DNA of 64,000 bases from Desulfovibrio legallii (GCF_004309735.1 NZ_SIXC01000009.1:15683-79682); one strand, 5' to 3'; positions 7,800-18,145 are shown, numbered from the stretch's first letter. Translations and numbers: made by a program. The notes: generated from the sequence alone by a model not told the origin.

Positions 7800-10700
7800 T
7801 TACGTCAACCTGCCAACACCCTTAAACTTTTCAACAAAATCGACGATTTTTTGAAAAACTCCCTGCTTTTTTTTCAGGTACTGCGGGTTTAGCGGGCTCA
7901 TCCGTGGCAGAACGTCATTGAGTTCCGTACCGTTTTCACTGGCGAATTCCCGCTTCAGTGAGGCGCTGAGATAGCGCCTGGCTTCCTCCGCATTCAGATT
8001 TTCGCTACGGATAAGTTCTTGCGCCTCACGTTGCTGTTCCGCCCTGGCAAAGGTGAAGAAAGCCTCTATCACGCCGGCCTTGTCGCCAAGCTGGTCCAGG
8101 TCTGTCTGATTAATAAAATCGACCAGCAAGCTCTCCTTGGCGCGGTTGCCGAGGCTGGCGCGGATCAGGCGGCGCACGTCTTCCACCAGTGCGGTTTTGT
8201 CCTTAGTTTTTTTGTTGTTCTCAAAGATCAATTCAAGAATGTAGTCCAGATTGATTTCCTGCGATTTCAGCAAGTCCACTTCAAAGACCACGTCATCCCA
8301 GTCAATGGCCGATTTTTCTTTAGCAGCATCCGTTTGTTGCCGACGCTGCCATTCTCTGATGTCATTGTACGCCGAACGATAGTCCTGCAATTTACGTTCA
8401 GGCACCACTTTGACGGCCCGTAAGGCGTGCAACTGCGCATCACTTAAATAGTACTTTGCTTTAAATGCCTCCACAGCCGCCGCATTGTTCATATCAACGT
8501 ATTGCAGGGCCTGCAGAACGGCAAATTCATCGTAGTTTTGCAGGATGTTTTCAACCCGCAGATACTCGCCGAACAGTTTGACAAAAGCCTTTTTGTCTGC
8601 CTCTTTTTCAATGGCGTCGGGGTGGGGAAAGTGCTGCTCCAATTCCCGCACCACAGCCACAAAACCACGTCGCGCCTCACCAGTGAGCGCATCGGTAAAG
8701 CCCTCCATATATTCCTTGTAGCTTTTTTCCAGCACCACATTTCTGGTGTTGCTGTCGCCGAACAGGGTGATGGCGTCAATGGTGGCCTGCTCCAGATTGC
8801 GGAAGGTGACGATATTGCCAAAGGTTTTGGTGGCGTCAAAAATGCGGTTGGTGCGCGAATAGGCTTGCAGCAGGCCGTGGTATCGCAGATTTTTGTCGAC
8901 AAACAAAGTATTCAGCGTGGGGGCGTCAAAGCCGGTCAGAAACATGCCCACAACAATCAGCAAATCTACTTCCTGATTCTTCACCCGCAAGGCAAGGTCG
9001 CGGTAGTAGTTTTGGAAGGCATTGCTCTCCACACTGAAACTCGTTTTGAACAGCGCGTTATAGTCCGCAATGGCCGCACTCAAAAATTCTTTGGCGCTAC
9101 TGTTCATGGCTGTAACGTCAAAACTTTCATCCGCAATATCACCAATGGCGTCCTGCGCTCCATTGGCTGCGAACGAAAAGATAGTGACCACCTTGAGCGG
9201 CTTGTCGCTGTCTTTTTGCAAAACTTTGAAGGAGTTATAATACAGCTTGGCGGCGTCCACGCTGCTTACGGCAAACAGGGCGTTAAAGCCCTTGGCGCCC
9301 GGCTGCAGCCGCCGGGTCTTTTGCCGGAAATTGTTCAGAATGTACTGGGTAATTTCACAAATGCGCTCGGGGTGCAGCAGGGCCTGCGCGGTTTCCGCCG
9401 CGCCAAGTTTTTTTTCATCCTGTTCGCATTCAATATTCTTGAAGCGCGGGCGCACATCGTTGTAGTCCACCTTGAACTTCAACACCTTTTCATCACGAAT
9501 AGCGTCGGTGATGACATAAGAATGCAGCTCATGGCCAAAGACGCTGGCGGTGGTTGCCGCGCCCAAAGCATTTTGCGGGAAAATCGGCGTACCCGTAAAG
9601 CCAAACTGCATATAAAGTTTAAATTTCTTTTTCAGGTTCTTTTGCGCTTCACCAAACTGACTGCGGTGGCATTCGTCAAAAATGAACACCACCCGCTTGT
9701 TATAGACCGGCAGGTCCGCTTCGCATTTCATCAGTTTGTTCAGCTTTTGGATGGTGGTGACGATAATTTTATTGTCGTCTTTATCCAAATTGCGCTTGAG
9801 TCCGGCGGTGCTTTCCGAACCATTGACGCTGTCTGGCGAAAAGCGCTGGTATTCCCGCATGGTCTGATAATCAAGGTCCTTGCGGTCCACCACAAAAAAA
9901 ACCTTGTCGATGAAGTCCAGCTCGGTCGCCAGGCGGGCCGCCTTGAAGCTGGTCAGGGTTTTGCCCGAGCCCGTGGTGTGCCAAATATAGCCGCCCCCCT
10001 CGGGTTTACGCCACTGCTTCATCTGGCAGGTGCTGTTGATTTTCCACAAAATGCGTTCTGTGGCCGCGATTTGGTAGGGGCGCATAACCAGCAGGGTGTT
10101 GTTCACGTCAAACACGGAATAGCGCAGCAGCACGCTGAGCAAGGTATTTTTTTGGAAAAAAGTGGCGGTAAAGTCCTTCAGGTCTTTGATCAGACTGTTG
10201 TCGGCCTTTGCCCAGTTCATGGTAAAGTCAAAGCTGTTTTTGTCGCGCCTGGTGGTATTGGCGAAGTAGCGGGTATCCGTGCCGTTGGAGATGACAAAGA
10301 TCTGCAGATATTTGAACAGGGAATGCTCGCTGTTGAAGCTCTCCTTGCTGTAACGATGCACCTGATTGAAGGCCTCGCGGATGGCCACGCCGCGTTTTTT
10401 GAGCTCTACCTGCACCAGGGGCAGGCCGTTGACCAGGATGGTCACGTCATAACGGTTGGCGTGCGACCCGGTTTGTTCAAACTGGTTGATGACCTGTACC
10501 GAGTTGCGGGCAACGTTCTTTTTGTCAAAGAGGCAGATATTCTGGATGTGGCCGTCGTCAAAAACAAAGTCATAGATGTAATCGTCATGAACCTTGCGGG
10601 CTTTGTCCACAAGACCGTCGCCGGGCTTGTCCAGCCAGGTTTCCACAAAGCGTTCCCACTCGCCATCCGAAAATTGCACGGTGTTCAAGATTTGCAGCTG

Positions 10701-10898
10701 CGTGCGCACGTTGGCCAGCAGTTTTTCCGGCGAGTTGAAGCCCGCAGCGTACTCGTAGCCCTGATTTTGCAGATCCTGAACAAGCTCCCGCTCCAGGTCG
10801 CTTTCAGTCTGGTAGCTTTCAACAGCCTGCCAGTCGCTTACGTACGTATCGAGAACGATGAAGTTGTTGGATTCGGCTATGGCCTTGAAGTCGTGCAT
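7800..10898 (-). CDS. hsdR: Type I restriction enzyme endonuclease/translocase subunit HsdR
   Basis: The 1032-residue motor subunit cleaves DNA remote from the recognition site. An N-terminal PD-(D/E)xK nuclease region is visible as D151 in [11 protein letters not shown] with E165-x-K167 in [10 protein letters not shown] superfamily 2 helicase follows: Walker A TTGSGKT (about 308-314), DECH (408-411), FTGTPIF and a later helicase lobe with a [16 protein letters not shown] segment. The C-terminal helical region would bind the HsdM/HsdS core. It is the last gene of the operon, 35 bp after hsdS. No internal stop or frameshift was seen, so the enzyme looks intact. Confidence 0.95.
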   Translation of the reverse strand: MHDFKAIAESNNFIVLDTYVSDWQAVESYQTESDLERELVQDLQNQGYEYAAGFNSPEKLLANVRTQLQILNTVQFSDGEWERFVETWLDKPGDGLVDKARKVHDDYIYDFVFDDGHIQNICLFDKKNVARNSVQVINQFEQTGSHANRYDVTILVNGLPLVQVELKKRGVAIREAFNQVHRYSKESFNSEHSLFKYLQIFVISNGTDTRYFANTTRRDKNSFDFTMNWAKADNSLIKDLKDFTATFFQKNTLLSVLLRYSVFDVNNTLLVMRPYQIAATERILWKINSTCQMKQWRKPEGGGYIWHTTGSGKTLTSFKAARLATELDFIDKVFFVVDRKDLDYQTMREYQRFSPDSVNGSESTAGLKRNLDKDDNKIIVTTIQKLNKLMKCEADLPVYNKRVVFIFDECHRSQFGEAQKNLKKKFKLYMQFGFTGTPIFPQNALGAATTASVFGHELHSYVITDAIRDEKVLKFKVDYNDVRPRFKNIECEQDEKKLGAAETAQALLHPERICEITQYILNNFRQKTRRLQPGAKGFNALFAVSSVDAAKLYYNSFKVLQKDSDKPLKVVTIFSFAANGAQDAIGDIADESFDVTAMNSSAKEFLSAAIADYNALFKTSFSVESNAFQNYYRDLALRVKNQEVDLLIVVGMFLTGFDAPTLNTLFVDKNLRYHGLLQAYSRTNRIFDATKTFGNIVTFRNLEQATIDAITLFGDSNTRNVVLEKSYKEYMEGFTDALTGEARRGFVAVVRELEQHFPHPDAIEKEADKKAFVKLFGEYLRVENILQNYDEFAVLQALQYVDMNNAAAVEAFKAKYYLSDAQLHALRAVKVVPERKLQDYRSAYNDIREWQRRQQTDAAKEKSAIDWDDVVFEVDLLKSQEINLDYILELIFENNKKTKDKTALVEDVRRLIRASLGNRAKESLLVDFINQTDLDQLGDKAGVIEAFFTFARAEQQREAQELIRSENLNAEEARRYLSASLKREFASENGTELNDVLPRMSPLNPQYLKKKQGVFQKIVDFVEKFKGVGRLT

Positions 10899-10933
10899 TG
10901 CAACCTCGTGGAGATTTGGCCTTTCGAGATGTG

Positions 10934-12139
10934 TTATCCTGCTGCCTTTTTTGACTTGGGAAAATTGAACAGCATGTCACGATAATATGCGTACTGCTTT
11001 TGGCGCAGCTCGATTTCGCGCGGCAGCCCTTCGCTGATGGAGTTGGTGAGGGCGTCGAATTTGTCCAGAATGGCGACGATACGGGCTTGATCGGGGAGTG
11101 ATGGGAATGGCAAACGCATATTTTCAAAGGTTCCCATGTTGATATTGTCTTGCGCACTGCCAGTACTTTGTGATTGCAACTTATGTTTGAAAGAAGACAA
11201 AATATATTCAACATAACTCGAACTGGTTTGCTTCGTATCAGCAATAAATCCTATAACGCTGTCTGGAAAACACGCATCAAAACCAAGAATAGCAGTTTCT
11301 GCAATGTTTGCGGCTATTGTTATGCAAAGCGTACCTGTTGGCCATAATTTGCTTTGCTCCAATCCAAAATTGCTATATGTTTGTGTATACTTTGTAATAA
11401 TATGCGGAGCATTTTTGATATCACCTGTTTGAATAAAAGGGATATTTCCACCATATAGTTTAGGATCGTTTCGTGGACGATGTCTTGATTTCCCACGCCC
11501 AAACTCAAGAGCCACCTCCCCCAACGTCTTCCACTCCACTTCTCCTTTTTCAAAACGCAGCAACCGGTCGCGGTAGTAGTTGTACTGCTTTTGGCGGGCG
11601 GCCAGCTCGGCGGTCAACTTGGCGGTCAACTCGGCAAAGGTGTCCAGAATACGAACTAGTTCAGACTGGATCGCAAGTGATTTTTGGGGGTTGTCTGGGC
11701 AGGGGATGGGAATTTTTTTATTGGAAAAACTGCCTATCCATTGCCGTTTGTGGTCTTTGTCAAGTAATTCGCAGGGGATTGTATTGAGCCAATAGTAGAC
11801 ATATTTAAGCAAAACTTTGCTGTCATCCTTTGATGTAATCATCTTCATGGCAGAAGATTTTGCTTTGAAGTCAAAGTCAACCCATTTGTTCGCAGTCGTA
11901 AAATCATCAAATATTATTACTGGTCTTTCAGATGCTTTATAGATGCCACTTTTTTCATCAGTGTAGCCGAGAATAAACGTCTTCCCTGCGGTAAGCACTG
12001 GAGTTTTAAAATTATCATGATAAATTTTTGAATTTACTAGGTACTTAGTCGGTTGCTCATATTGCGTAACTTCCCCCAGCGGCTTCCACTCCACCTCTGC
12101 TCCATCCAGCAGATTTTCTAAAAAATTCGCACCAACCAT
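10934..12139 (-). CDS. hsdS: Type I restriction-modification specificity subunit HsdS
   Basis: HsdS sets the target sequence for methylation and cleavage. The 401-residue protein has the usual two-half layout: a variable target-recognition domain (about 15-150), a central conserved helix with [20 protein letters not shown], a second variable domain (about 210-340), and a C-terminal copy of the helix with [17 protein letters not shown]. The two helices act as the spacer that fixes the gap in the bipartite target. ATG 12139 ([13 protein letters not shown]) was chosen; a further upstream start would run into fic. Only one base separates the fic stop from this ATG. The variable domains have lower GC than the window, as is usual for exchanged recognition domains. 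Confidence 0.93.
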   Translation of the reverse strand: MVGANFLENLLDGAEVEWKPLGEVTQYEQPTKYLVNSKIYHDNFKTPVLTAGKTFILGYTDEKSGIYKASERPVIIFDDFTTANKWVDFDFKAKSSAMKMITSKDDSKVLLKYVYYWLNTIPCELLDKDHKRQWIGSFSNKKIPIPCPDNPQKSLAIQSELVRILDTFAELTAKLTAELAARQKQYNYYRDRLLRFEKGEVEWKTLGEVALEFGRGKSRHRPRNDPKLYGGNIPFIQTGDIKNAPHIITKYTQTYSNFGLEQSKLWPTGTLCITIAANIAETAILGFDACFPDSVIGFIADTKQTSSSYVEYILSSFKHKLQSQSTGSAQDNINMGTFENMRLPFPSLPDQARIVAILDKFDALTNSISEGLPREIELRQKQYAYYRDMLFNFPKSKKAAG

Positions 12140-12140
12140 A

Positions 12141-12746
12141 CTACAGTTCCTCGATCTTGAAGGTGCTATAGCCTTCATAGTGATAGCTCACGTCAATCCC
12201 CTTCATGAACAAGGCGCGGTCATCAATCTGGTCGGTGAGGGCATGTTTCAATAGGTGCTTAATTTCAATGTCTTTCACCACGCTGCGCTGCATGGCGGAC
12301 AGGTATTCTTCTTTATCGACCCGATTCCAATCCACCACCTGTTTGATTTCTTTTTTAAGCATCAGGTCAAGCCAGATCCGGGTGGCGCGGCCATTACCTT
12401 CGCGAAATGGATGGGCAATATTCATCTCAACATATTTTTCGATAATTTCGTCAAAATTACTGTGCGGCATGTTGTCGATATGCTGTAGCGCGGCATCCAG
12501 ATATATCAGCGGCGCAAAACGGAAATTACCTTTGGCGATATTCACCTTACGAACTTTGCCCGCGAACGCATAGATATCCTTAAACAGCCGGACATGAATA
12601 AAGGCAAGTCCTGCAAACGTACCAACTTCAATGGCATCAATCTCGCCAGAGTCGAACAGTTTTCTGGCGTTCTGCTTGCTTATTCTTTCTTCAGCTTTTG
12701 CCAGTTCAACCTGATTGGTAATGCCGAGCCTGTTTTCCAGAATCAT
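12141..12746 (-). CDS. Fic-domain protein inside the restriction operon
   Basis: Fic proteins transfer AMP or other nucleotide moieties to target proteins. The complete active motif HPFREGNGRATR (112-123) contains the catalytic His, the anion-binding GNG and the distal Arg. The 201-residue protein has only the Fic core plus short flanks. I found no [ST]xxxE[GN] inhibitory helix at either end and no small antitoxin gene beside it. It starts 3 bp after hsdM and ends 1 bp before hsdS, so it is cotranslated with both. Fic genes between hsdM and hsdS are known from other genomes, but their role in the complex is unsettled. The target is unknown. Confidence 0.9.
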   Translation of the reverse strand: MILENRLGITNQVELAKAEERISKQNARKLFDSGEIDAIEVGTFAGLAFIHVRLFKDIYAFAGKVRKVNIAKGNFRFAPLIYLDAALQHIDNMPHSNFDEIIEKYVEMNIAHPFREGNGRATRIWLDLMLKKEIKQVVDWNRVDKEEYLSAMQRSVVKDIEIKHLLKHALTDQIDDRALFMKGIDVSYHYEGYSTFKIEEL

Positions 12747-12749
12747 GCC

Positions 12750-14315
12750 TCATCCCCTTCCGGTCTGCGTTCCCTCAATTTCCGCCACAATGGCGTCAAT
12801 CTCCGCCCGCAGTTGGTCAATCCGGACGACGGTAGTTTTCAGTTCGGCGTTGAGCTTTGCAATATCCACCACTTCGCGATTGTCCTTGGCTTGCACATAG
12901 CTGCTGACAGACAGGTTATAGTCGTGATCCTTGTCTGCAACAACTTCATACGGCACGGATTGGGCAAAGTGCTCCACATCCTCTTTGCTGTCAAAAACCT
13001 GCATGATCTGCGCAATATGCGCATCCAGCAGCACGTTGTGGTTCGTTTCTTTTTTGAACAGGCCGCCGGCGTCAATGAACTGGATTTTGGTGTTCCTCTT
13101 GTGCTTGGAAAGCACCAGAATATTTACGGCAATGGTGGTGCCGTAAAACAAATTGGGGGCCAGGGCGATGACGGTTTCCACATAGTTGTTGTCTACCAGA
13201 TACTTGCGGATTTTCCGCTCGGCCCCGCCGCGGTAAAAAATGCCGGGAAAGCAGACAATGGCGGCCCGGCCCTTGCCGGAAAGGTAGCTGAGGGCGTGCA
13301 GCACAAAGGCAAAGTCGGCCTTGGACTTGGGGGCCAGCACCCCGGCCGGGGCAAAGCGTTCGTCGTTGATAAGGGTGGGGTCGTCCGCGCTTATCCACTT
13401 CACTGAATAGGGCGGGTTGGAAACAATGGCGTCAAAGGGCTTTGCATCACCAAAATGCGGCGTGGTCAGGGTGTCGCCCAGCTGAATGTTGAATTTGTCA
13501 TAGTTGATGTTGTGCAGAAACATGTTCATCCGCGCCAGGTTGTAAGTGGTGTGGTTGATCTCCTGGCCGAAAAAACCGTCTTCAATAATGTGTTCGTCAA
13601 ACTGCTTTTTGGCCTGCAACAACAAAGAACCGGAACCGCAGGCCGGGTCATAGATCTTATTGATGGCGGTTTGTTTGTGCATGGCGAGCTGCGCGATGAG
13701 CCTTGACACATGCTGCGGAGTAAAAAATTCGCCGCCGGATTTACCGGCGTTGGCGGCGTAGTTGGAGATCAGAAATTCATAGGCGTCGCCGAACAGGTCA
13801 ATGCGGTTGTCTGCAAAATCGCCAAAATCCAAACCGGCTACGCCGCCCAACACGGCGGCCAGGCGCGCGTTCTTTTCCTTGACCGTGGAGCCAAGGCGGT
13901 TGCTGGTGGTGTCAAAATCAGCAAACAGCCCCTTGATATCCTGCTCCGAAGGATAGCCGAGGGCGGAGCCTTCAATGGCGGCAAAGATGGCGGCCAGATC
14001 GGTGTTCAGGCTCTCATTGGTCTTGGCGTCGGCGACCACATTGGCAAACAACTGGCTGGGATAGATGAAGTAGCCCTTGGATTTGACGGCATCGTCCTTG
14101 ATTTCCGGAGTGATGATAGCGTCGTCCAGCGTGGCGTAGTTGACGCTTGCGTCGCCAGCTTCCATGTAGCCGATAAAATGCTCGCTGATAAAGCGGTAAA
14201 ACAAAGCCCCAAGCACATATTGCTTGAAGTCCCAGCCGTCCACAGCGCCACGGACATCATTGGCTATTTTCCAGATTTGGCGTTGCAGGGCATCGCGTTG
14301 TTGGGAGCTGGTCAT
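12750..14315 (-). CDS. hsdM: Type I DNA adenine methyltransferase subunit HsdM
   Basis: The 521-residue N6-adenine methylase has an N-terminal helical domain ([20 protein letters not shown]), SAM motif I DPACGSGS (223-230) and catalytic motif IV NPPYS (300-304). The segment [16 protein letters not shown] just before motif I is typical of HsdM. The C-terminus is a coiled helix (about 490-521) expected to meet HsdS. ATG 14315 ([13 protein letters not shown]) matches the usual family N-terminus; ATG 14363 would add 16 residues and cannot be excluded. It is the first gene of the minus-strand hsdM-fic-hsdS-hsdR operon. Confidence 0.94.
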   Translation of the reverse strand: MTSSQQRDALQRQIWKIANDVRGAVDGWDFKQYVLGALFYRFISEHFIGYMEAGDASVNYATLDDAIITPEIKDDAVKSKGYFIYPSQLFANVVADAKTNESLNTDLAAIFAAIEGSALGYPSEQDIKGLFADFDTTSNRLGSTVKEKNARLAAVLGGVAGLDFGDFADNRIDLFGDAYEFLISNYAANAGKSGGEFFTPQHVSRLIAQLAMHKQTAINKIYDPACGSGSLLLQAKKQFDEHIIEDGFFGQEINHTTYNLARMNMFLHNINYDKFNIQLGDTLTTPHFGDAKPFDAIVSNPPYSVKWISADDPTLINDERFAPAGVLAPKSKADFAFVLHALSYLSGKGRAAIVCFPGIFYRGGAERKIRKYLVDNNYVETVIALAPNLFYGTTIAVNILVLSKHKRNTKIQFIDAGGLFKKETNHNVLLDAHIAQIMQVFDSKEDVEHFAQSVPYEVVADKDHDYNLSVSSYVQAKDNREVVDIAKLNAELKTTVVRIDQLRAEIDAIVAEIEGTQTGRG

Positions 14316-14561
14316 ATGCTGCAGTCCATCCTGCTGTATCCGTTTTGCGGCGTTTTTTGTCATCCGCAATCGTGACGTAATGAAGTTGAAGGCGCTAAGG
14401 CCCAAGAGCCTGTCAGCCCCGCAAGCCTGAGGCAACCTGGCACTGGCGCGCAGCAGCCCCGAAAGTGCAGCCCCGGCGACTGCGGGCCTGCAGCTGCTGA
14501 CCGCGCGACCGCCGCCAAGGAACCGGGCCGCACGAGTATAGCGACTAACCCGCGGCAACTC

Positions 14562-14610
14562 AACGCCGTATGCAGTGCAGCCCTGCCCCATGTGCGGGCG
14601 GCGCGCTGCC
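14562..14610 (+). repeat. Direct repeat flanking the restriction operon, right copy
   Basis: Counterpart of 7748-7799: GCAGCCCTGCCCC, then TGTGCGGGCGGCGC and GCTGCC. The remainder of the 414-bp gap between hsdM and the next gene holds no ORF I can support. Confidence 0.55.
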
Positions 14611-14621
14611 ACAAAAAACCT

Positions 14622-14648
14622 GCCCGGTTTTGGACGGGCCTATTTTTT
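14622..14648. terminator. Possible bidirectional terminator hairpin
   Basis: GCCCG (14622-14626) pairs with CGGGC (14635-14639); seven T residues follow on the plus strand after CTA, and a six-base A run precedes the hairpin (a T run on the minus strand). It lies in the gap between divergent genes, so its purpose is unclear. Confidence 0.4.
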
Positions 14649-14729
14649 TGGAAAAGCGTGCCAAATGTTACAGACGTCCCCTTGCCCCTGCGTATAGCCT
14701 GCAAGAAAAGTTATACGGAGGTGGTGATT

Positions 14730-16205
14730 ATGGAACTCTCCAAGGACACAAAAATCTTTGCCCTGACGGAAAAATATCCCTTTCTGGTCGATGCCCTGGC
14801 GGACCACAACAGCGCTTTTGCCAAGCTGAAAAATCCCCTGCTGCGCCAGACCCTGGGGCGCGTCGCCTCAGTGGAAAAAGCCGCGGGCCTGGGCAATGAA
14901 AGCGTGCTTGCGCTCCTGCTTTTTATCGCGGGCGCCATCATGGCCGCCACCGGCCAGGCCGTGACTCTTGTCCCCCCCGCCGGAGCAGCGGACACAGCGC
15001 CCACCACCGGCCTCTCGCGGGAAGAACGCCTGGAAAAACTCAAAGAAATCATCGGGGATCTGCACAACGGCGTCGCCTTTGCCGACGTGCAGGCAAAATT
15101 CAACGCCACGGTGGGCGACATTGCCCCGGAGGAAATCGCCACCCTGGAGCAGACCTTGGTCCGGGAAGGCCTGCCGGAATCGGAAATCAAGCGCATGTGC
15201 CATCTGCACGCCGCCCTGTTCCACGGGGCGCTGGAAAAGCGGCCGCCCCTTCCCGTGCGGCCGGGGCACCCCCTGCATACCTATATGGAAGAAAATCTGC
15301 GGGCCAAAAAGCTGCTGGTCGAAATCCGCGAGGCGGCCGCCCAGGCCGAAGGCACATCGGGCGACGCCGCCTGGCCCTTTGTGCATGGCCGTCTGGTCTT
15401 TTTGCTGCAGCAGCTGGAGGACATCAAAACGCACTATATCCGCAAGGAAAATCAGCTCTTTCCCCTGCTGGAACAGCACGGCCTGAGCGCGCCGGGCAAG
15501 GTAATGTGGGCAGTGCACGACGATATCCGCAGCGCCTTCCGCACCACCATGGCCCTGCTGGCCCAAAAGGAACGCGCCTCAAGTCTTGCCGCCCTGGCCG
15601 GCCTGCTCGCTGAAATTGAAGAAATGTTCCGCAAGGAAGAAAACATCCTCTTCCCCATGACCCTCGAACTGCTCACCGCCGAAGACTGGAACCGCTGCCG
15701 CCTGGGCGACGACGAAGTGGGCTACGCCTTTGGCGTAACCCCCGGCACGGAGTGGACCGCCGGCCCTGTCCGCAGCCCTGCGCCCGCCGGGGCAACGGCT
15801 TTGCTGTCGCTTTCCACCGGGCAGCTCGCCCCGGAGGTGGTCAACGCCATACTCCGCAATCTGCCCGTGGACATCAGTTTTGTGGGCCCGGACGACAGGG
15901 TGGCCTACTATTCCGACGGCGAAAGCCGCATCTTCCCCCGCAGCGCCGCCGTCATCGGCCGGGAGGTCAAAAACTGCCACCCGCCCAAATCCGTACACAT
16001 GGTCACGGAAATTCTGGAAGCCTTTAAAAGCGGAAAGCGGGACAAGGCCGAATTCTGGCTGGAACTGGGCGGCAGGTTTATCCACATCCAGTACCTGGCC
16101 CTCCGGGACGCCCACGGCAAGTACCTGGGCTGCCTTGAAGTGGGCCAGGACGCAACCCGCCTGCGCGCCCTCACCGGCCAGCGCCGCCTGCTTGAATGGG
16201 AATGA
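14730..16205 (+). CDS. DUF1858/DUF438/hemerythrin/PAS multidomain protein
   Basis: The 491-residue soluble protein has four parts: an N-terminal DUF1858-like segment (about 1-60, LTEKYPFLVDALADHN), a DUF438 region (about 95-175), a hemerythrin-like four-helix bundle with candidate iron ligands H235, E240, H263 and E304 (in HYIRKEN, HDDIR and RKEENILF), and a C-terminal PAS domain (about 375-480, NLPVDISFVGPDDRVAYYSD). The order is typical of anaerobe proteins thought to sense O2 or NO or to store diiron centres. SD GGAGGT stands 7 bp before the ATG. It appears monocistronic, with a hairpin at 16237. The exact role is unknown. Confidence 0.88.
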   Translation: MELSKDTKIFALTEKYPFLVDALADHNSAFAKLKNPLLRQTLGRVASVEKAAGLGNESVLALLLFIAGAIMAATGQAVTLVPPAGAADTAPTTGLSREERLEKLKEIIGDLHNGVAFADVQAKFNATVGDIAPEEIATLEQTLVREGLPESEIKRMCHLHAALFHGALEKRPPLPVRPGHPLHTYMEENLRAKKLLVEIREAAAQAEGTSGDAAWPFVHGRLVFLLQQLEDIKTHYIRKENQLFPLLEQHGLSAPGKVMWAVHDDIRSAFRTTMALLAQKERASSLAALAGLLAEIEEMFRKEENILFPMTLELLTAEDWNRCRLGDDEVGYAFGVTPGTEWTAGPVRSPAPAGATALLSLSTGQLAPEVVNAILRNLPVDISFVGPDDRVAYYSDGESRIFPRSAAVIGREVKNCHPPKSVHMVTEILEAFKSGKRDKAEFWLELGGRFIHIQYLALRDAHGKYLGCLEVGQDATRLRALTGQRRLLEWE

Positions 16206-16236
16206 CCTGCACGGCCCGCCCCGCCGGACAAACTCT

Positions 16237-16268
16237 GCCCCCTGTTGCCGCCGGCAGCAGGGGGCTTT
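16237..16268 (+). terminator. Hairpin after the hemerythrin/PAS gene
   Basis: GCCCCCTGTTGCC (16237-16249) pairs with GGCAGCAGGGGGC (16253-16265), with one wobble pair, followed by a short TTT. A second possible hairpin, TGTGCCC (16331-16337) with GGGCACA (16379-16385), ends in six T residues. Confidence 0.55.
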
Positions 16269-16443
16269 GTGCAAGGGGCCGCGCGCCGTAATTGCGCGTT
16301 GCCCGCGCCCGACGCGGTAACCTGGCCCACTGTGCCCCCCTGACTGGCGGTAGGGTCCGCCCGAACCAGGGCTGCGGCGGGCACATTTTTTGTAAAAAAT
16401 AAAAACATATAATTCCGCTCTGTTGCAGGCCCCCTCAAGCCCC

Positions 16444-16469
16444 GCAAGCCGGGATTCGGCTTGCTTTTT
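16444..16469 (+). terminator. Intrinsic terminator
   Basis: GCAAGCCG (16444-16451) and CGGCTTGC (16457-16464) form a perfect 8-bp stem with a 5-nt loop and a TTTTT tail. It lies 132 bp before the next gene, so it either ends upstream transcripts or acts as an attenuator in that gene's leader. Confidence 0.7.
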
Positions 16470-16601
16470 GGATGCAGCGGGTATAAAATTATAGATATCA
16501 AACTATTATCCATAGCTTGCCGGCAACCCCGCCAAGCGGGCTGGGTCTTTGCCGCCCTCGCGGGCCGGCGGCATGGCACGCACCTGATGCTGGAGTGTTC
16601 T

Positions 16602-17624
16602 ATGAAAGAAATACGCCAAAAGGCCAAGGAACTGATGCGGGGGGCCTGTCGACTGTGCCCCGTTTGCGACGGGCGAGCCTGTGCGGGCGAGGTGCCCGGT
16701 ATGGGCGGGCTGGGCAGCGCCGCCGCCTTCAAGGACAACGTCAAGGCCCTGGCGGAAACAGCCCTGAACATGCGCCTCATCCATGAAGCCGACGCGCCGG
16801 ACACCTCCTGTACCGGCCTGGGGCTGCACCTGGCCATGCCGGTGGTGGCCGCGCCCATAGGCGGCATGTTCAACTTCAATGACGCCGTTACGGAAGAAGA
16901 CTACGTGACGGCCGTGGTGCAAGGCTGCAAAGAGGCCGGCGTCATCGGCTGTACCGGCGACGGCGTCCCCCCGGTCATTACCCAGTCCGCCTTTGCCGCC
17001 ATCAGCGCGGCCAATGGCCACGGCATTCCCTTCATCAAACCCTGGGAAAGCGCGGAACTCGACGCAAAACTTGAGCGCTGCTACGCCACCGGCTGTAAAA
17101 TCGTGGGCATGGATATCGACGCCGCCGGGCTGATTACCCTGCGCAAGATGGGGCACCCCGTGGGGCCCAAATCCCTCAAGGAACTGACCGCCATTGTTGC
17201 CAAAATCCATCAGGCCGGATGCAAATTCATCCTTAAGGGCATCATGACCGTGGCCGACGCCAGGGCGGCTGTGGCGGCCGGGGCGGACTGCATTGTGGTT
17301 TCCAACCACGGCGGCCGGGTCATGGAATACGCGCCGGGTACGGCACGGGTGCTGCCCGCCATTGCCGCGGCCGTCAAGGGGCAGATAACCGTCATGGTGG
17401 ACGGCGGCGTGCGCAGCGGGGCCGACGTGTTCAAGATGCTGGCCCTGGGGGCCGACCTGGTCGGCATCGGCCGCCCCATTGTCTGGGCCGCCATCGGCGG
17501 CGGCGCGGCCGGCGTGAGCAAATACCTGACCCAGCTCAAAGGCGAACTGGTGCAGACTATGGTCCTCACGGGCTGCCAGGACATTGCCGCCATCACTGGG
17601 GACGCCCTGTTCGCGCAACATTGA
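16602..17624 (+). CDS. FMN-dependent alpha-hydroxy-acid dehydrogenase with N-terminal cysteine cluster
   Basis: The 340-residue protein has the TIM-barrel fold of the lactate/glycolate oxidase family: AAPIGGMFN, GVIGCTGDG, the conserved lysine in LKGIMT (about 211-216), the active-site SNHGGR (234-239, His236) and the phosphate-binding MVDGGVRSGADVFKMLALGA and GIGRP. Unusually, the first 30 residues hold C16-x2-C19-x2-C22-x4-C27, which could ligate an iron-sulfur cluster or zinc; classical FMN oxidases lack it. That suggests transfer of electrons to a carrier rather than O2, which is inference. ATG 16602 has GGAG upstream. No partner gene adjoins it. Confidence 0.85.
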   Translation: MKEIRQKAKELMRGACRLCPVCDGRACAGEVPGMGGLGSAAAFKDNVKALAETALNMRLIHEADAPDTSCTGLGLHLAMPVVAAPIGGMFNFNDAVTEEDYVTAVVQGCKEAGVIGCTGDGVPPVITQSAFAAISAANGHGIPFIKPWESAELDAKLERCYATGCKIVGMDIDAAGLITLRKMGHPVGPKSLKELTAIVAKIHQAGCKFILKGIMTVADARAAVAAGADCIVVSNHGGRVMEYAPGTARVLPAIAAAVKGQITVMVDGGVRSGADVFKMLALGADLVGIGRPIVWAAIGGGAAGVSKYLTQLKGELVQTMVLTGCQDIAAITGDALFAQH

Positions 17625-17693
17625 CGGACTGCACGAAAAAACTGACGCATCCCGGAAAAGCGGAACCGTGCAACGCTTCCTGCTTCCCTGCGT

Positions 17694-17745
17694 AAGAGCC
17701 CGCCCGGCGGTACGGTTTGGCCCTGCCAAGCCCCCCCGGGACGGG
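17694..17745 (+). terminator. Long GC-rich hairpin after the FMN dehydrogenase
   Basis: AAGAGCCCG near 17694 pairs with CGGGCTCTT near 17737, with further CCGG pairing inside. No strong T run follows, so it may stabilise or partially terminate the transcript. Confidence 0.45.
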
Positions 17746-17820
17746 CTCTTGCTGTTGTGCCGCCGCAAAAATCTTCGCCAGTCTCGCCCGCCTGATAAAA
17801 ACCGTTGCCCTCTCCCCATC

Positions 17821-17947
17821 TAGAGTATTTAACACTTGAAATGCTCGCTTACGGCAGGCAAAAGCCTGCCTTCTCGCATTTCGTGGCAAGGATTTTCAAG
17901 AAAATCCTTGCAGAGCAATTAACGCATTTCATTCGTAAACTGCTCTA
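17821..17947 (-). repeat. R1 repeat, copy 2 (127 bp, inverted)
   Basis: Same element as 7416-7542 in opposite orientation, with a few substitutions (for example TAGAGTATTT at the left end, GAGCAATTAACG near the right end). Both hairpin ends and the TA borders are kept. Confidence 0.9.
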
Positions 17948-18044
17948 TCCGCAGATACGCCACCTGTTCGTCCCCCAAGGGCAAAGGCAGACGGTTTTTT
18001 TCTGTCTGCACGGCTTCCTGAAAACCGCGCGGCCACGCTACTTT

Positions 18045-18120
18045 TTGATTTTATCGCATAATATATATTGACATATAAAAAAATTTATATAAAAATCTTA
18101 ATCACAAATTTATATAAATA
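18045..18120 (+). promoter_or_regulatory. AT-rich promoter region of the envelope-protein locus
   Basis: A sharply AT-rich stretch contains TTGACA (18068-18073) and two exact copies of AAATTTATATAAA (18081-18093 and 18106-18118), 25 bp apart, each holding the palindrome TTTATATAAA. The only nearby -10-like TATAAA gives a short 14-bp spacer, so the exact start site is uncertain. The repeats look like a tandem operator for the gene at 18146. Confidence 0.45.
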
Positions 18121-18145
18121 ATACCACTGCATTGGAGAAATATCC

